From contig JASXTE010000016.1 of the NCBI GenBank assembly GCA_030280995.1, positions 12,353,001 to 12,417,000 of the forward strand: a stretch of 64,000 bases of DNA, given 5' to 3'. Positions 9,901-22,639 of the stretch are shown one piece after another. This DNA is from Hemileia vastatrix. Its lineage: Eukaryota > Basidiomycota > Pucciniomycetes > Pucciniales > Zaghouaniaceae. Numbering within the stretch: the first letter of the stretch is position 1; every line of letters begins with the position of its first letter. The notes below the pieces were generated by a model, which saw only the letters and a program-made list of their open reading frames with translations, was not told the DNA's origin and searched no databases. The position numbers and the translations under genes were made by a program.

Positions 9901-12816
9901 TTGACCAATCCTAGCTCATTTGAACCCTGGTCAAATGACATAGGATAAATTTGATCAATCTAAAAATATTTTTGTCTTCAATTTTTGAGAGTTGAGGACT
10001 GAAAGAGGCCTTTTGGATTTCATTGTCCAATTCTACCACTTCAGTGGTGGTTCATCCACCCTGAAGTTGTTCCTCTCTAGGAGAAATGGAATACACTGAA
10101 TTTTCAGAAAATATTTTGAATTTTCTCTTACCATTCATGCCTATAGTGAAGCAACTGTTTTCAGGATCTAGTTTAATGCCAAATTTTGTCAATAAGTCAT
10201 TGCCAATAATAAACCAATCACTGCACTTATTATTATCCATTACAACAAATTCACACACTACTCTTACATATCCATTACTATACTTAAAGAATACAGCAGT
10301 TTTGTATTTGCCAATTGGATTTAAAACTGAACCAAAACCCCTTCAATTCTTTGTCTGTACAGGTTCTAGTTTTCCTTATACTTACTGTCAAGTTTCATTA
10401 ATGTATTAATTGAAACTACAATACATGCAGCCCCAGTGTCATTTCTCTTAAAGATATAATAATAGGTGCTCTGATAGGTGTTATTTTGTAAGTATCATGT
10501 GATATATCTTTAATTATTTCAGCTTCTTCAATGGAAGTTAAAGATGTATCTGTATGAGGTATAGCATCATTCAGGAACATAATATCTGGTTCTAATACAA
10601 ATATCTCATGTTCATCATCACTGTAAGAAATTTTACTTTTACAATCCTCACTCGATTCCACATTCTCATCTTCATGATTACTTGGTTCAGAATTTTGTGA
10701 GGTTTCAATAACATTAATTCTTTTCTTACATGTGTGACCCTTAACCCAAGGTTCATTAAATTTATAAAAAGTGTTATTCTCTTGTCTTTTAGGGACAAGG
10801 GGAGCTGAAGGTTTTTTTTTTCTCCACTGGTAACTTACTTGTAGTGGGTTTTACTATGTCAACACTTTGTTTGTAATTATTATACTTAGTTTCATATTTG
10901 TGATTTAAAAATGTTTCATTGCATATATTAATGAACCCAGAGGTATCTCTGATAGTTTTAGTTCTAGCTACAATAATGTCTCTAACTGATATAGGCAGCT
11001 TGTATATTATTTTCTCTTTCCACTCATCATAATCCATTTTTGGATCCATAGCTTTCATGATTTTTATTAAATTCATTTAAAATACCATGGGTTTTTCTCC
11101 AGCATTTGGATTATATCTGGATTTCTCATACAATCTTTGTTGTGTGATTCTGAATTTTGGGCCACCAAATTGCCTTCCAATTAGTGCCTTCCATTCATTC
11201 TAGGAGTAGTTAATTCCCTCACTCAATACAGATTCAAACCCTAATAAGGCCACATCTGTAAATAAAGATATCAATTTTGATGTAATTTCTTCATCATGTA
11301 ATTTGTATGAAAATTTCAAGTTATCAATTCTTTGAATGAATTGTTGCCAATCTGATTTTGAATCTCCTTCAATAGAAGGGTACTGATCTAACTTAGGCCA
11401 GTTCTATTGGCTAGTTTTTGCTTCCCCAACCTGAGGAATATTGAGTAATTCACTTACTTTAGAAAGATGATCATTTATTTCATTTATTTCATCTTTTACT
11501 GATTTTATATTCTCAGAGCCCATGACACTATGTTAATGTTCAATCATTGGTTTATCATCAGTGTGTTTCACAAAAACTGGTACTCTTTCCACATAAGAGG
11601 TATTATTATTTATTTTATCAGTATTTTTCAAAATGTTAGCTACTTGAATTTCTACTCTTTGTAACCTATCTTTTATTACAGGTACATGAGTTAAGGTATC
11701 ATTCACATTTGAAAAAGACAATTTTACATGTCCCTCTATGGTAGCCATAATATTCTGAGAGTGTTCTAATTTACTTTGTAAATTTCTAATCTCATAGTTC
11801 AATCTTTTATTTTAATTGGTTAATTTATTATTTGAATTCTCAATAATTTTTAACCTATTGGCTGTGGTACTCAATGATTGTGTGAGTGTTAATAATACAC
11901 TTTCTGTATTATTGTTTGTCTCTTTAGAGAACTCTTCCAATTTTACAATTCTTAATAATATTTTACTAATTATCTTTGATTCCATTAGATTTTCTTTTAA
12001 AAAATATTCAATTTTCTCTGTGTTTAGCTCAGACGACACATCATCAGGTTCCAGATTTAATTCATTTGGTTCCAATTTTATACTAATAGCATTATCCTGG
12101 TGGTCAATAAAACTATTTAAATTGTCCTCATTTAAAGACAAGTTTAACATATTATTATAAAATGAATAGCTCTTTAGATCCTTATCAATTATATCTAACA
12201 ATTCCTTATCAATCTCATTACCTATAAGTAATTCACTTTTAGGATGATACAATTGATCATGAGAAGATGGATGATTTACCAAGGTCTTATCCCACTTCCC
12301 CTGCCTCTCCTTGCCTTTCCCCTGTAAGGGTGACTGCTGGAGCCCTGCTGTTGAGGAGAGTTGTTGTAATTTTGGGCGTACCAATCCCACTTCCATTTGC
12401 TGACTGTAATTTTTTGTTCCTCCTCTTGGACTGGAGGTGCTGCTATGGAATTGTTTGGTGCCACTGTTTGTGGTTGAGCCTTTATATCCACTGGATCCTG
12501 GTTGACTTCTACAAAACCCTGTGCAGCCCTTTTCTCTAGATTGTTTATCTGGTCTACAATGTTGTTGACTCTTATTGTGAGGGTATTCAGTAGGTTGGAG
12601 AGGGAGTGAATTTGCTCTTGTAATGTGTTTTTGGTTTTCTTTATTGATACTTGTTCTAAGTATCATTCCCTTTCCTCCAAGGACAGGGGTGGGGTTTTGT
12701 TTAAGATGGGAGATTCCTGTCTCTCCATTTGAATGTTCTGAAACAGGTCTTTCAGCTCTAGGTCTTAAGTTATAAGTTTTTGCTTTATTACTTACAATGT
12801 CATTGTTGTCACACAT
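6948..12816 (-). pseudogene. Degraded gag-pol of chromovirus copy E
   Basis: The gene runs from MCDNNDIVSN at 12816 down to 6948. Recognisable blocks, in order: a gag region with the overlapping ORF at its start; a broken zinc-knuckle region near 10740; a protease region whose DTGA stretch is deleted near 10430; reverse transcriptase (9941-8877) in which the catalytic box reads YSDD instead of YIDD; RNase H; integrase with a damaged HHCC region and the DRDPKF block near 7830; and a C-terminal chromodomain-like segment (7117-6948). At least six frames are needed to cover it. Comparison with the copy at 28670-34543 shows the breaks are local mutations. It cannot make a functional polyprotein. 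Confidence 0.85.
12276..12728 (-). pseudogene. Overlapping ORF in the gag of copy E (one stop), homologous to 28758-29207
   Basis: A 150-residue frame, shifted relative to gag, starts with ATG at 12728 and ends at the same tryptophan-stop (GSGIRPW) as its counterpart. It is open except for one TGA near codon 22. By eye about 20 of 150 residues differ between the two copies in this frame, against roughly 45-50 of 150 in the gag frame over the same bases. It carries the same heptad-like region (LTIRVNNIVDQINNLEKRAA) and basic RGKARRGRG tail. That conservation in a decayed copy suggests the frame was under selection when the family was active. Confidence 0.6.
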
Positions 12817-13499
12817 ATTGTACATGGAATTAATTTTTAAAAAAAATTGAAATTTAAATATGAAAACTTCAATGAAGGAGTTTTATTAGTATTTATCAAT
12901 ACCTGAAGACAATTATATTTCTTAATTATAGGTATGAAGTGAATTTCTAAGTGCCAAAAGTCAAATATGCTTTTATGTGCTCACTTGATTTAACTGGTCT
13001 AAAATATGTAGCCATGTTTTTATATTTAAAAAAGAAAATTTGTCAGTAAGATTCTTTCTAAATATTAAATGAATTTTACAAACCAATAAAAGGGTATTAA
13101 GAGTCCTGTTAAAAGAAAACAATTAATCAGTTTAATTGGTTGTAAACTGCAAAGATCACAAATTTAATTGGTCTATTGACAGACTCCCACTAAGAAAAAT
13201 TTTATGTTAAATTAGTGTTAAACAAAAAAATTTATCTGCAAAGATCACAAATTTAATTGTTCTATAGACAGACCCACTAATAACAATTATATGTTAAATT
13301 AGTGGTAAAATTGTTGATTCAATTTCACAATTTTATTACGTAACAGGGCTTCTTTTTCTGAAATCACTATATAAGTGACCCCAACCTGTTGTAATTATCC
13401 AAATATTTCTATAGGGATTTTATTTACTTGTAGCCTCTTTTTTGAATTTTTTACTTACAGGAAGATAACCAACAAAATCCTTGAGGAAAGGCCCCCAAT

Positions 13500-14992
13500 T
13501 GTCAGGCTGAAGTCAAGTACAGAGACGTGAACTAGCTTGAATGGTCAGTTTTCTAGAATATTTTAATGGTCCTATATGAATACTGTTGTACAAATCCAAT
13601 AAGTACTAAAATATAACTCAATATAAGGGTCTCAGTAATTCTAATCTCACTAATTATATATGGCCTACAATCTTTATAGTTGGTAGAAAAATAGATTTAA
13701 TAATTCAGATAATATTCAAAGACTTTATAAGTACTATTGATATGTATTGTAATTGTATTGGTTATATGTTTTAATTGTAATGATAAACAATGTAGAAAAC
13801 AAGATCCAAAAACTCCTCCTTTTATACACAATATGTTCCCCAATGAATCCCTTGATTTACTAGTCCTATACACAGTTAATGACGCCTTCATCAAGCTATT
13901 AGACATGTCCATCAACATCCCAAGTGACCCATAACATAATTAGAAGAATATCACCCGCCAAATCCTGTAATAATAGGGAAAATCCATCAAAATTAAAGCA
14001 TAAGTAAAAAAGAGAGTATATGCGTATTATACATCAATATAAAAGAGTAAAGAGGTAAAATTAAGTTTAATAAGAGCTTAAAAATAAGGGGGAATCACAG
14101 TAGAAATGATGGGGCTAATTCTGACATTATACTATGTGAAATTCCCATTCAAAAATGACCAAATTTGACTGAGAAACCACCTAGAAACCCATAAAAGGGC
14201 GTGAGATGTGGGGTAACTACATGCAGTCCTTGGCAGAAGCTTGCACGGGTAAATACTTGACTAATGTTAGGCGAATCTAAGTGTGGTAGTGAAATAAGGC
14301 GCCAAGAGTGAGGTTATTAATGAAATTAGTGCATATAAAGGGGGTCAATGCATTATTAATTAAGCTAGGACACTAAATAAGTGCCTGTCACCTATTTTAG
14401 TGTGTTTCCCCACAGTGGGTGTAGAATTTGGGGTAATTATAGCTTGTAAAAGCTAAATTTTCTAAAAATGAAGCTATTCACATGGGAAAAATGCAGGCAG
14501 TATGTGGCCAGTACACAGAAGCCATTTCTGGCATAAAAAACACCAAATTTGAAAAGTTTTATATTTATGCATTTGAGTAGCCAAAAAAATAGTCCTCATC
14601 AAGACAAATTGATCTGTCAAAGCGCATTTTTAATATTATTAAATTTATAGCACATATAATCAACTTTTAAGTGAATTAAAGCACATTTCTTGTTTTTTAC
14701 ATAAAACAATGAAAATAACAGCTTTAAGTGTACTTAAAAATTATGTAGCCTTATATTTAAGGTTCTTAAGATTACCCTAACATATTCCAACTTAATATTT
14801 AGTACATAAGACTTATAAAAGTTTGATATATTCATGTATATAAGGTGTTATAATTTCATTTTTTGTGTATTATCATAATTTTACTTATGTACACTTTTTG
14901 TGTACTCTAATTTATTGTTCCCATATATAGTTCAAGTGTTTAACATAGCTTATAAGTAATTTTTACTAAGTCCTGGGGATATACAGGCTGAA
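13500..14992 (-). repeat. 5' LTR of chromovirus copy E
   Basis: It starts TGTCAGGCTGAAG and ends ...GGATATACAGGCTGAAA. It aligns with 3998-6769 (minus the insert) and with 26500-28001 and 34724-36224 in inverse orientation. It contains the TATA-like block (CTCCTTTTATACAC near 13820, read on the minus strand as a TATAAAAG-type box). The terminal bases are diverged, so the right edge is uncertain by a few bases. Confidence 0.75.
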
Positions 14993-15693
14993 AGGTTTAT
15001 TCTTTATCATCTAATATTTCATTTTCAGCTACTTCCTAAAAAATTTCTAGATTTGATGAGGCTTGGGTCTGGTTTATACATGGGAAGTAAATTAGCACTA
15101 CAAAAGAAAAAATAGTAGCAAAAGTAGTTTATCCTTACTTCTATGGGCTCATCAAACTCAATTTCAGAATATGAAGATGGTTCTCTGAATTATGGAGAGT
15201 CTATTGAAGGATCTAAAGAGAATATTGACTTTTTGTATGAGACTCAGAAATTCTTGTGCCTTTATTCATGTGCAAGGGGTTGACACCAGATCTTGACCAA
15301 AGAGTTTGTCCATTTGATCAGAAGAGGACGCATAGAGTTGAGTTTTTCAGAAACAGATGTGATTCCATGCTTTTCATCATCTTTGGTAACTCCAAACCCA
15401 GTTGAAGAAGAAGGCATCTTTTCTTTCTTGTATTTTGTTTGATAGTTTAAGAATCTTTCCTTCATTTTCCTTGTTGTCAAATGCATCTTACCTTTAGTTT
15501 TTGATTTCAACTCCAATTACATTTGATTAAAGACACTGAATTTTGATGTGGATGGACGACCAACTTGAGTGGAGTTTGCACAGCCAAAACAGGCATCAAA
15601 ATTAGGTCTAAATTTCAGACAGTTAATTATAATCTGAAGGTCAGAGAGTTTCAATTGAGTAAACTTTTTAGAAGTAGATTTTGGGAAAGTCAT
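14993..15693 (-). pseudogene. N-terminal half of the Myb/SANT-like gene of Harbinger element F
   Basis: From the ATG at 15693 the minus strand encodes a domain related to those at 18194, 49980 and 53088. It shows a hydrophobic helix (LQIIINCLKFRPNFDACFG), a Lys-rich block (KSKTKGKMHLTTRKMKERFL) and NYQTKYKKEKMPSSSTGFG, the counterpart of the NYQ/HYKSKYKK-S-S-GFG signature of the other copies. One in-frame TAA near 15520 and a frameshift near 15330 break it. The typical domain is a trihelical DNA-binding Myb/SANT-like module that partners PIF/Harbinger transposases; this assignment rests on context and helix pattern. The C-terminal half lies beyond the gypsy insertion at 3430-3997. Confidence 0.5.
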
Positions 15694-15699
15694 GATAAA

Positions 15700-17828
15700 C
15701 TAACACTAAACAAAGAAATTAGTGAAAAAATAAAATTTTGTTGACGAAGAGGAGAAACTAACAATGATTTTAGATATTTATGATGCCCTGTATAAAAATA
15801 AGAGGTTGTGTGTATAGAAATTTGTGCAGAATATTTTCTAAAAAACAGTATAGAATTTAATAGACTTACTGTGGCTTGAAAGAGAAAAATTGGATTTGGA
15901 AATAAACTGGGGGAGAAGAGTTGCAATTTGGAATATATGGGTGAGGATGGAAGGAAGGTGATGTGTAGCTGATCAGGAGGATGTGGGTACTTGTGGTCTG
16001 AATTGTGGTTAATAAAATTTTACAAAGGTAGGAAGTATTCTACAACATTTTTGAGACCCCAAGTACCAAATCAGCCATGTCTCACAAAGCGCTTGTGTGG
16101 TTTTTCAAATAAAACATGCAAAGCATATTTGGTAATTTTTGAGACCTCCTATTATTTTTATATATTAATATTTTTTTAATATTAATATATATATAAAATA
16201 AAATAATATATATATATATATATATATATTTAAAGCAAAAATGTGGTTTCAGTTAATCTAGATCATAATATTACTATTTCAATATAGTGGTTGATTTAAT
16301 GAAAAAATATATAAATTACTAACTACTATAGCATTCCATAAAGGTAAAATGATTTTATAGTATAAATGCCAAAAGAAACAGTCCATGGTTCAAGCCTCCC
16401 CATGAACAATTATGATTTTTTCCTGGTCAACTGTAAACTAGTAAGTTAAGTGAGATTGATGTTTGTTCTTTTTTCACCAAGTTTATTTTTGAAATTTTTT
16501 ATTATACTCTTTTATAATTATATTCTTTTACAAAAGGTTTAACCCACCATATGAACATCCAATAAACTTGTCTTTGACCCAATGGAATGTCCTATATCAA
16601 TTGGGCAAGATTTTTTGTCCTTTAAAATTTTGAAAGACCTCCAGAGTTTGGCATTTACAGTAAGTAAGGATGATTTATACAATGACTTTAAAGGAAATAA
16701 TATGATAAAGGAGTAGAGATGCTAGTTGAATCATAATAATGTTGTAATTTAATAATGTTTTATTTCTTATCTTCATGTTCAACAGTTATATGGCAAATAA
16801 ATTATTAAATAAATAAATAGATAAATTTTATTTTATTGATTTGAATTTTAGGTAACGTATATTAATTGAAATAATAATAAGAGATGGTCTAAATGAACAA
16901 AAGGAAACAAATTTTATAGGAAAAATTTAATACAATGTGAATTTTGTTGAAGTTAACAAAATCATTTATAATTAAGTTAAAATTTAATACAAATTAATGT
17001 AAAATGAATTGATAAGATAAATTAAAGGATCAATTTAGGCTTTAATAAAATAAGTAGAATTTAATTAAATGAAATTATATAAAATTAAGTTTAATAAAAT
17101 ACACAGTTAAAATATCTTATCCCTTAAAGTTCCAAGGAAATACTAAAGGCTCTTCCTTGGCTCTTCCTAGCCCCTCTCTAGCTAGCTTCAAGCAAGGTCT
17201 GATTCCCAGTAATTACATGGACTTAGATCTAAAACTTTGAAATAGGTTTTATAATTTTTAATTCAATTAATTTCATAAAAATTAAATAAAACTTTCATGA
17301 ATAGAAAATTTTTTCATAAATAAAAGTAAATAACTTATAGAATACAAAATTAATTTTAATATAGTTATTAAATTTTGTCACACAGTATAATACTTAAAGA
17401 TTTTGAAATATTAATTTTATAATATTTAAATAATAAGTAATTAATTAATTGAGTAATACAGTTAATCAGACCAGTTAAAATATGTTAAATAGGTTAATGG
17501 ATGACACTCCCTATTAGTGGGTCTCAAGCATGTGAAATATGAAAATACATTCAATGGATCTTAAGACATTAAAAACAGGGACTCCCTTCATGTTAAGTCA
17601 TCAATAGAAAATTTCTTAAGATTAAAAAACATCATAATTGAAATTTTATTAATTATTTTCTAGATTTAGAAAATCATATTTTCTAATGGCTAATTTTCTA
17701 TGTTTGAGACCCCCTCTTCTTCATAATTAGTGCGCCTTGTTAAATATATTTCTTCAACAAAAAGTAAACTTGTATATTTTTTCCTTTTTAAAGTGAAATA
17801 CAATATATTTTCATGTTAAATTTTTTAT
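15700..17828. other. AT-rich gene-free stretch between elements F and A
   Basis: No gene is supported. It contains a (TA)n tract at about 16202-16232. Two similar blocks read GAGACCTCCT (near 16141) and GAGACCCCCT (near 17704) in the same orientation, which look like ends of TIR elements but lack visible partners. A slightly richer patch with CTTCC/TAGC repeats lies at 17145-17190. Part of 15700-16150 is probably the 5' terminal region of element F. Confidence 0.4.
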
Positions 17829-18193
17829 AGGGGGTATCAAAGTTGAACAATACGCAATTAAATCAATTGCAGATAAAAATCCTTATACACCAATTATCTT
17901 CTGCAAATATTTTCTCTAATAATTGGGTTAGTATACATATTACATGTCAAAGTTGACCTGTTATCCAAAAATTTTCTACTCAATTTTTCATAACCACATG
18001 TTGGACAAATTCTGTCATAACCACATCTTGGCCTACTTTCATTCAAAACAACATCTTTGACTAATCTTTGGATATGCCTTCTACACTTCTGTGTAATCCC
18101 ATTATAATCTCATCCTGTCTATTTTCTCCATTCAGAACACCTTGCTATCTCATCTTCTTTTTTTTTCTCATTTTCATTTTCAATCATTTTTAC

Positions 18194-19555
18194 ATGCCCC
18201 ATCATCATAGATCTTCTCAAAGGCAGCCTTCCCCCAGTTGTTCTTCAAATCACACTAATCCCTCTTTCCCCCTCTCAGCTGAGAAATTAAAGTCTTTTCA
18301 ATAAAAAAAATATGATCATCTCATTCTTATCAACTGGCTGAAAACTAAATCTAACTATGATTCTTGTTTTGGTACTGAAAATGCAACTAAATTAGGATGG
18401 CCCCCCACATCAAAATTTAATTGTTATCTACTAATGGTTAATTAATTAAGAAATAAGACCAAGGGAAGGACAGATCTTTTACCTAAACAGATTTCTGAAT
18501 GTTTCAAGAATTATCAAGCCAAATACAAGAAGACAAAAACCCTGCCATCTTCCACTGGTTTTGCTATTACTGAAATCAATATCAGTAAGGGCATAAAATC
18601 CATAGATGATAAACTTGAATCTTTATGTCCTTACTTTAAAGAAATGGATGCTATTTTTGGAGAGAATTCTGGTTTTAATCCTGCAAAAATGTTGTATGGT
18701 GAAGATGCTATCTCTGAAGATGATGTTTAAACAAATATTTTCCTATCCTCTTCCTCCACTCAAGACTCCCCTGTTTGAAATTAAACAAATATTGATTAAT
18801 TTTGCTATAGAATCTTATGGAAATTTACACCAAACCAATCTTACTAAAGTTTATTATTTTTCTTTTATCTTACAAATTCTTAATTTATTTATATTTTCTC
18901 TTTTCTAAAAAGGCTGAAGAGAAAACACAGGAGCCACAATCTATTGAGTCTGAAGCCAGTGACAATGACAAGGAGGAAAATGTGACCTTGAAAAAAAATT
19001 GAAGGCCTTCAAGTAGTCAAAATTTCCACTCTCAAAGAAGAAGAAAAAGTGATACTACATTGTAAACCCCTTTTTCTTCTATAAAATTTTTTTTAAGAAA
19101 TGTGATGCTGGTAAGTGATACAATAACTCTTAATACTTTACTCTGCTTTTCTTCTAATTTTTTAATACTTATTATCACTCTAGAATAAGTGGAAGTAACT
19201 AACAAGACTCTATAGTTTGAAAAGCAAAAATATTATCTCTCTTTAAGGAGGGATGACAGAGTACATGAATTGGAATAGAGGAAGTACAATCTCTCTTTAT
19301 GGAAGGATGATAGGGCACAAGATTTGGAGGAGATGAAATTTGAGCTAACTCTTAGTATTTAAAAATCAAAGAAGGAGGAGAAAAAACTTGAGCATCAAAA
19401 CTTAATCGAAAAGATGAAATTTAAGCATGATCTCAAAGAAATTTTAAAGAAGAAAAAAAATTTAATGGAATTTGTTAAAGCCAATAATTCTAATAAGGAA
19501 TTTGAATGGCTAATGATATTTTTAATGACTAGTGTGTTTTATTTCTTTCACACTT
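18194..19555 (+). pseudogene. Myb/SANT-like, coiled-coil partner gene of Harbinger element A
   Basis: The frame from the ATG at 18194 reads MPHHHRSSQRQPSPSCSSN, then meets an early TAA, then ILINWLKTKSNYDSCFGTEN, another stop, and NYQAKYKKTKTLPSSTGFA. A later exon (about 18912 on) is acidic, and the last (about 19190-19530) is a Lys/Glu-rich coiled coil. Introns resemble those of copies B and C (a GTAAGTGATAC donor near 19110 and a CACTCTAG acceptor near 19184). In PIF/Harbinger elements such a second protein binds termini and helps bring the transposase to the nucleus; that is the family expectation, not shown here. Several stops make this copy inactive. Confidence 0.6.
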
Positions 19556-19557
19556 AA

Positions 19558-20734
19558 TTTAAGCCTAAATATCCTTAAGGCTGAGTATTTCTTATGCTTA
19601 AAATAAGATAACCTTAAGTAAATTAAGCTTATATCTTAAATATAAGGTTAAAATAATAATATATATTATTTTATTATATATATATATAATTATTATTCTA
19701 TTATATAACTTATAATAGTTTAAATAGCTTATCCATGGCCTAATAATACTTATTAAGGTGTTAATGGAGTCATAATATACTTATCTTAAGTGATATGAAG
19801 TAATTATTGACATACATAAGCTTATATGTATACATAAATCTCATATTCAGTGAAATATGCAGTATATTATGTATATTTAGGTATATAAGTGGGTTTTAGC
19901 CCCTTAATAGCCTATAACCTTTGTTTTTCTGCTTATTTTAGGTCACATGGACAAAATCAGTGGACTCACAACGCCTACAGAAGCATAGACACCTATATCA
20001 GGCGCATACACCCAGTTTGGACAACTAAAATTACTTCCTTGGATGGTTATTCACGGATTTGTGGGTTGGAAGGATATTTCTGCGTTAATGTGGATGCTTG
20101 GGGATGTTATTGGGGGCTTGGACATTTTATTTGTTTCCTTTATATGCTTTTGGTTTCATTAAATCTCTTTTTTATTGTTTATTTTACCTGTTTCTTTATG
20201 GTATCCGCCTTTATCTGGATTTTCTATTTATGGTATGGATCTGTGTTATTATTAATAGTGATGGAGGGTCCTTACTGGAGGTCTAGGTGTTGAAACTGCT
20301 TGAAGTAGACGCCATGGGGAGGTGATGGTCCCTCACAGTGCTGTAATTGCCGGGGATAGCAGTGACATCATCTGGATTGAAGGTCTGTGCACTCCAGTGG
20401 ATTTGGGTATAAGTAAGGAGGGATTTTAACGGTTATTTATCATCATTCAATTACTACAACTCCAAAAAACACTACTATACAATTATTAACATTTAGAAAT
20501 ATATTATAAAGCCACTATAAATTGATATTATCTTTATATAAGCTATAACTATATTTTATTCATCTATTTTCCACCACTAGCACGCACTTAAATCCAAATA
20601 TTGTGAGTTTTATTTGAGTATAACTATTTTATTAGTCTTCCCCTGAGGTTTAATCACTAAATCATTTATCAATAAGTAGTAGGACCATAAATAAACACTA
20701 TTATATCATACTTATATACTAGACTATACTGACA
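19558..20734 (-). mobile_element. Solo LTR (about 1.18 kb) inside Harbinger element A
   Basis: CTTAA precedes (19553-19557) and follows (20735-20739) the insert. The matching stretch in element B (about 51380-51400) runs straight across without it. Read on the minus strand it starts TGTCAGTATAGTCTAG and matches the LTR starting at 60285 (TGTCAGTTTATGCTAG) for several hundred bases, including a strongly conserved block around 20300-20410 with GTATAAGTAAGGAGGG. The far end (…CTTAAA on that strand) is not a canonical CA. An open frame of 135 codons (19889-20293, plus strand, no ATG start) lies antisense to the LTR and is conserved in the other copy. Confidence 0.7.
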
Positions 20735-20869
20735 CTTAAACTATTCATGATTATTTTTACATAAAATTTTACAATAATTTCTTTTATTTCATTACTCTAT
20801 CCATCATTAGCTGAATTTTTGTATTTCAATGTTAAAAATTCTTTTTAAAATAAATTTTTTAAGTCTCAT

Positions 20870-21300
20870 TTGAAAATTTGCCAATCCCCCCCTGAATTTT
20901 CTTGAAGTAAGGTGTGGGTATCACCGAAATTCTTGAATGTCAAGAATCTTGAAATTTATATATGAAAATTTGGCATTACTACCCTCTGAATTTTACAGGT
21001 ATAACCAAAATTATTTCAAGTCAAGAATTTTTCAAGTCGGATATTAAAATTTTGCAATACCTCCCCCATCCCTTCATTTTATTGAATTAAGGGATAGGCA
21101 TCACCGAAATCTTTACAAGTCAAAAACTCAACATTTCAGATTTGAATATTTGTCAATACTCACCTCTGAATTTTATTGGAGTAAGGGTTGGGTATCACCA
21201 AAATTTTGCATGTCATCAATTTTGCATGTCAGATTTGAAAACTTGGCAATACTTCCCCCCCCCCCCCCTGCATTTCATTGAAGTAAGCAGTGGGAATCAC
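20870..21300. repeat. Imperfect tandem blocks of about 65-75 bp in element A
   Basis: Successive blocks repeat a pattern of TGAATTTT, a GGGTATCACC-like core, CAAAATT, then CAAGTCAAGAAT and TTTGGCAATAC. About five copies are visible, with a run of 15 C near 21257. The same blocks sit at the corresponding place in element B (about 51530-51690) and element C (about 54940-55215), between the two convergent genes. Confidence 0.65.
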
Positions 21301-21879
21301 CAAAATTTAATATAATTACATAAATCAATATATAAAAAAACATATATCAATATCTAGAGAATAAGGGGGGAAAGGGGGATTGAGGCAGTCATGAAGGGGG
21401 AAAGGAGGGAAAAAGAGAAGGACAAGAGAGAAAAGAGAGAAAAGAGGGAAATAAATAACAAAAAAAATTTGTTTAAACATGAAAAAAAAATAAATGAAGC
21501 ACTTTCAAAAAAAATAAAAAAATAAAAATAAAAAAATAAAAAAAAGCAAAAATAAATAAATTCATGATTAGCAAATAAAAAATCAACAAAAATGAAAAAA
21601 TGACTTACCTGGTGAGATGAGTTAAAAAAATGCAACCAAAAGATTTGAGGGATGTTTGAGAAGAGGTGGAAAAGGATATGGGTGAAGAATGAAAAAAGAA
21701 ACACTGAAAAAATATGTGATTTCATGTTGAGCTGGTGAAAGAAAACCAATGAGCCATCCAAAAAAAGAGATATTCACCAGAAATTCAAAATAAAAATGAC
21801 TATGCAACAAAAAAAAATACCAACCCAAGCAAATAAAGTATAAAAATTGGATATTTGGAAAGTATGAAACCAAAAAAAA

Positions 21880-22299
21880 TTAAATGGGCTGTGTGTTAAA
21901 ATGGTGGAGGGTGATTGGCATAATGAAAGAGTGTATGCTGGTTGAATGAATGTTTTGTGATTCAAGGGAGGGGAGAACCGGTGCTGGTTCAAGATCCTCT
22001 TCTTCATAAAGATCATTCCACTCATCCTTTAAATCAGCTAGAATATTGAGGAGTATAATGCAAGTCATTATCCAATGATTTTCAGTTTTGATCTCCAATT
22101 TTTTTTGAAATTGGATTCTGAGCTCCTGGAGACTATAAAATCATCCATTTAAAATACCAATGGCATGTTCAATACATACTCTTGATTGGGAAAGGTGATA
22201 ATTAAAGGTGGTTTTGGGGTCATTTTTAAAGTTTCAACATGGAAAGCAGGTATAATTAACTTTCCACTTGAAAATGCTGAGTCTGAAAGGAGGTACTAA
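21880..22299 (-). pseudogene. C-terminal part of the Harbinger DDE transposase of element A
   Basis: Reading right to left, the minus strand encodes RVCIEHAIGILNG (near 22160, the block holding the third catalytic acidic residue), then FYSLQELRIQFQKKLEIKTE, IILLNILADLKDEWNDLYEE and an acidic tail. One stop lies just after the IGILNG block. The N-terminal part with the other two catalytic positions is at 43027-44110, on the far side of the 20.7 kb insert. The two halves abut exactly in the uninterrupted copy in element C (near 58600). Confidence 0.7.
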
Positions 22300-22639
22300 C
22301 ACCACAGGAAATCTGAGGGTGAACTGCTAACAGTTCCCTCTATTTGAATCTATCAGGAATTTATCAGGAAACTGTTGGGAAACCATCCTGAAACTTTCAG
22401 AAATATGTTTTTAAATCTGATGAAAAAACATTGAAAAAATAAACTGTCACAGATTGAATCCAGAACAATCCCTCCTTGAGCAGAGCTTAGGAACCACATT
22501 GAACATCAGTTAATCTCAGGTTTGGGAAAAGGTTGAACAATATCACTTAGAATACCTTAATATTCAAATATTAAACTTGAATATATGTTGTGTGTTTGAT
22601 ATAGATGCATATGCATTTGAATTTGCATGGTGGATACTT

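Larger units (their letters stand above)
3998..14992 (-). mobile_element. Decayed Ty3/gypsy chromovirus (copy E) inserted in Harbinger element F
   Basis: Two LTRs of about 1.5 kb (3998-6769 without its insert, and 13500-14992) flank a minus-strand gag-pol region. The LTRs match those of the younger copy at 26500-36224 along their length. The outer right end reads ...ATACAGGCTGAAA instead of the expected ...CTGACA. A GGCTG pentamer occurs on both sides (3993-3997 and 14986-14990), but it overlaps LTR-like sequence, so no clean target duplication can be claimed. The host sequence on both sides is the same minus-strand Myb-like pseudogene. The coding region has many stops and frameshifts, so the copy is inactive. 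Confidence 0.85.

Noticed and set aside
3993..14990. GGCTG on both sides of chromovirus copy E as a target-site duplication
   Set aside because: The right-hand copy overlaps sequence that belongs to the LTR end (CAGGCTGACA in the younger copy), so the match may be coincidental; reported only as uncertain.
15262..15516. A separate small gene on the minus strand
   Set aside because: It is the second half of the Myb/SANT-like domain of element F after a single in-frame stop, matching NYQ/HYKSKYKK-type sequence in the other copies.
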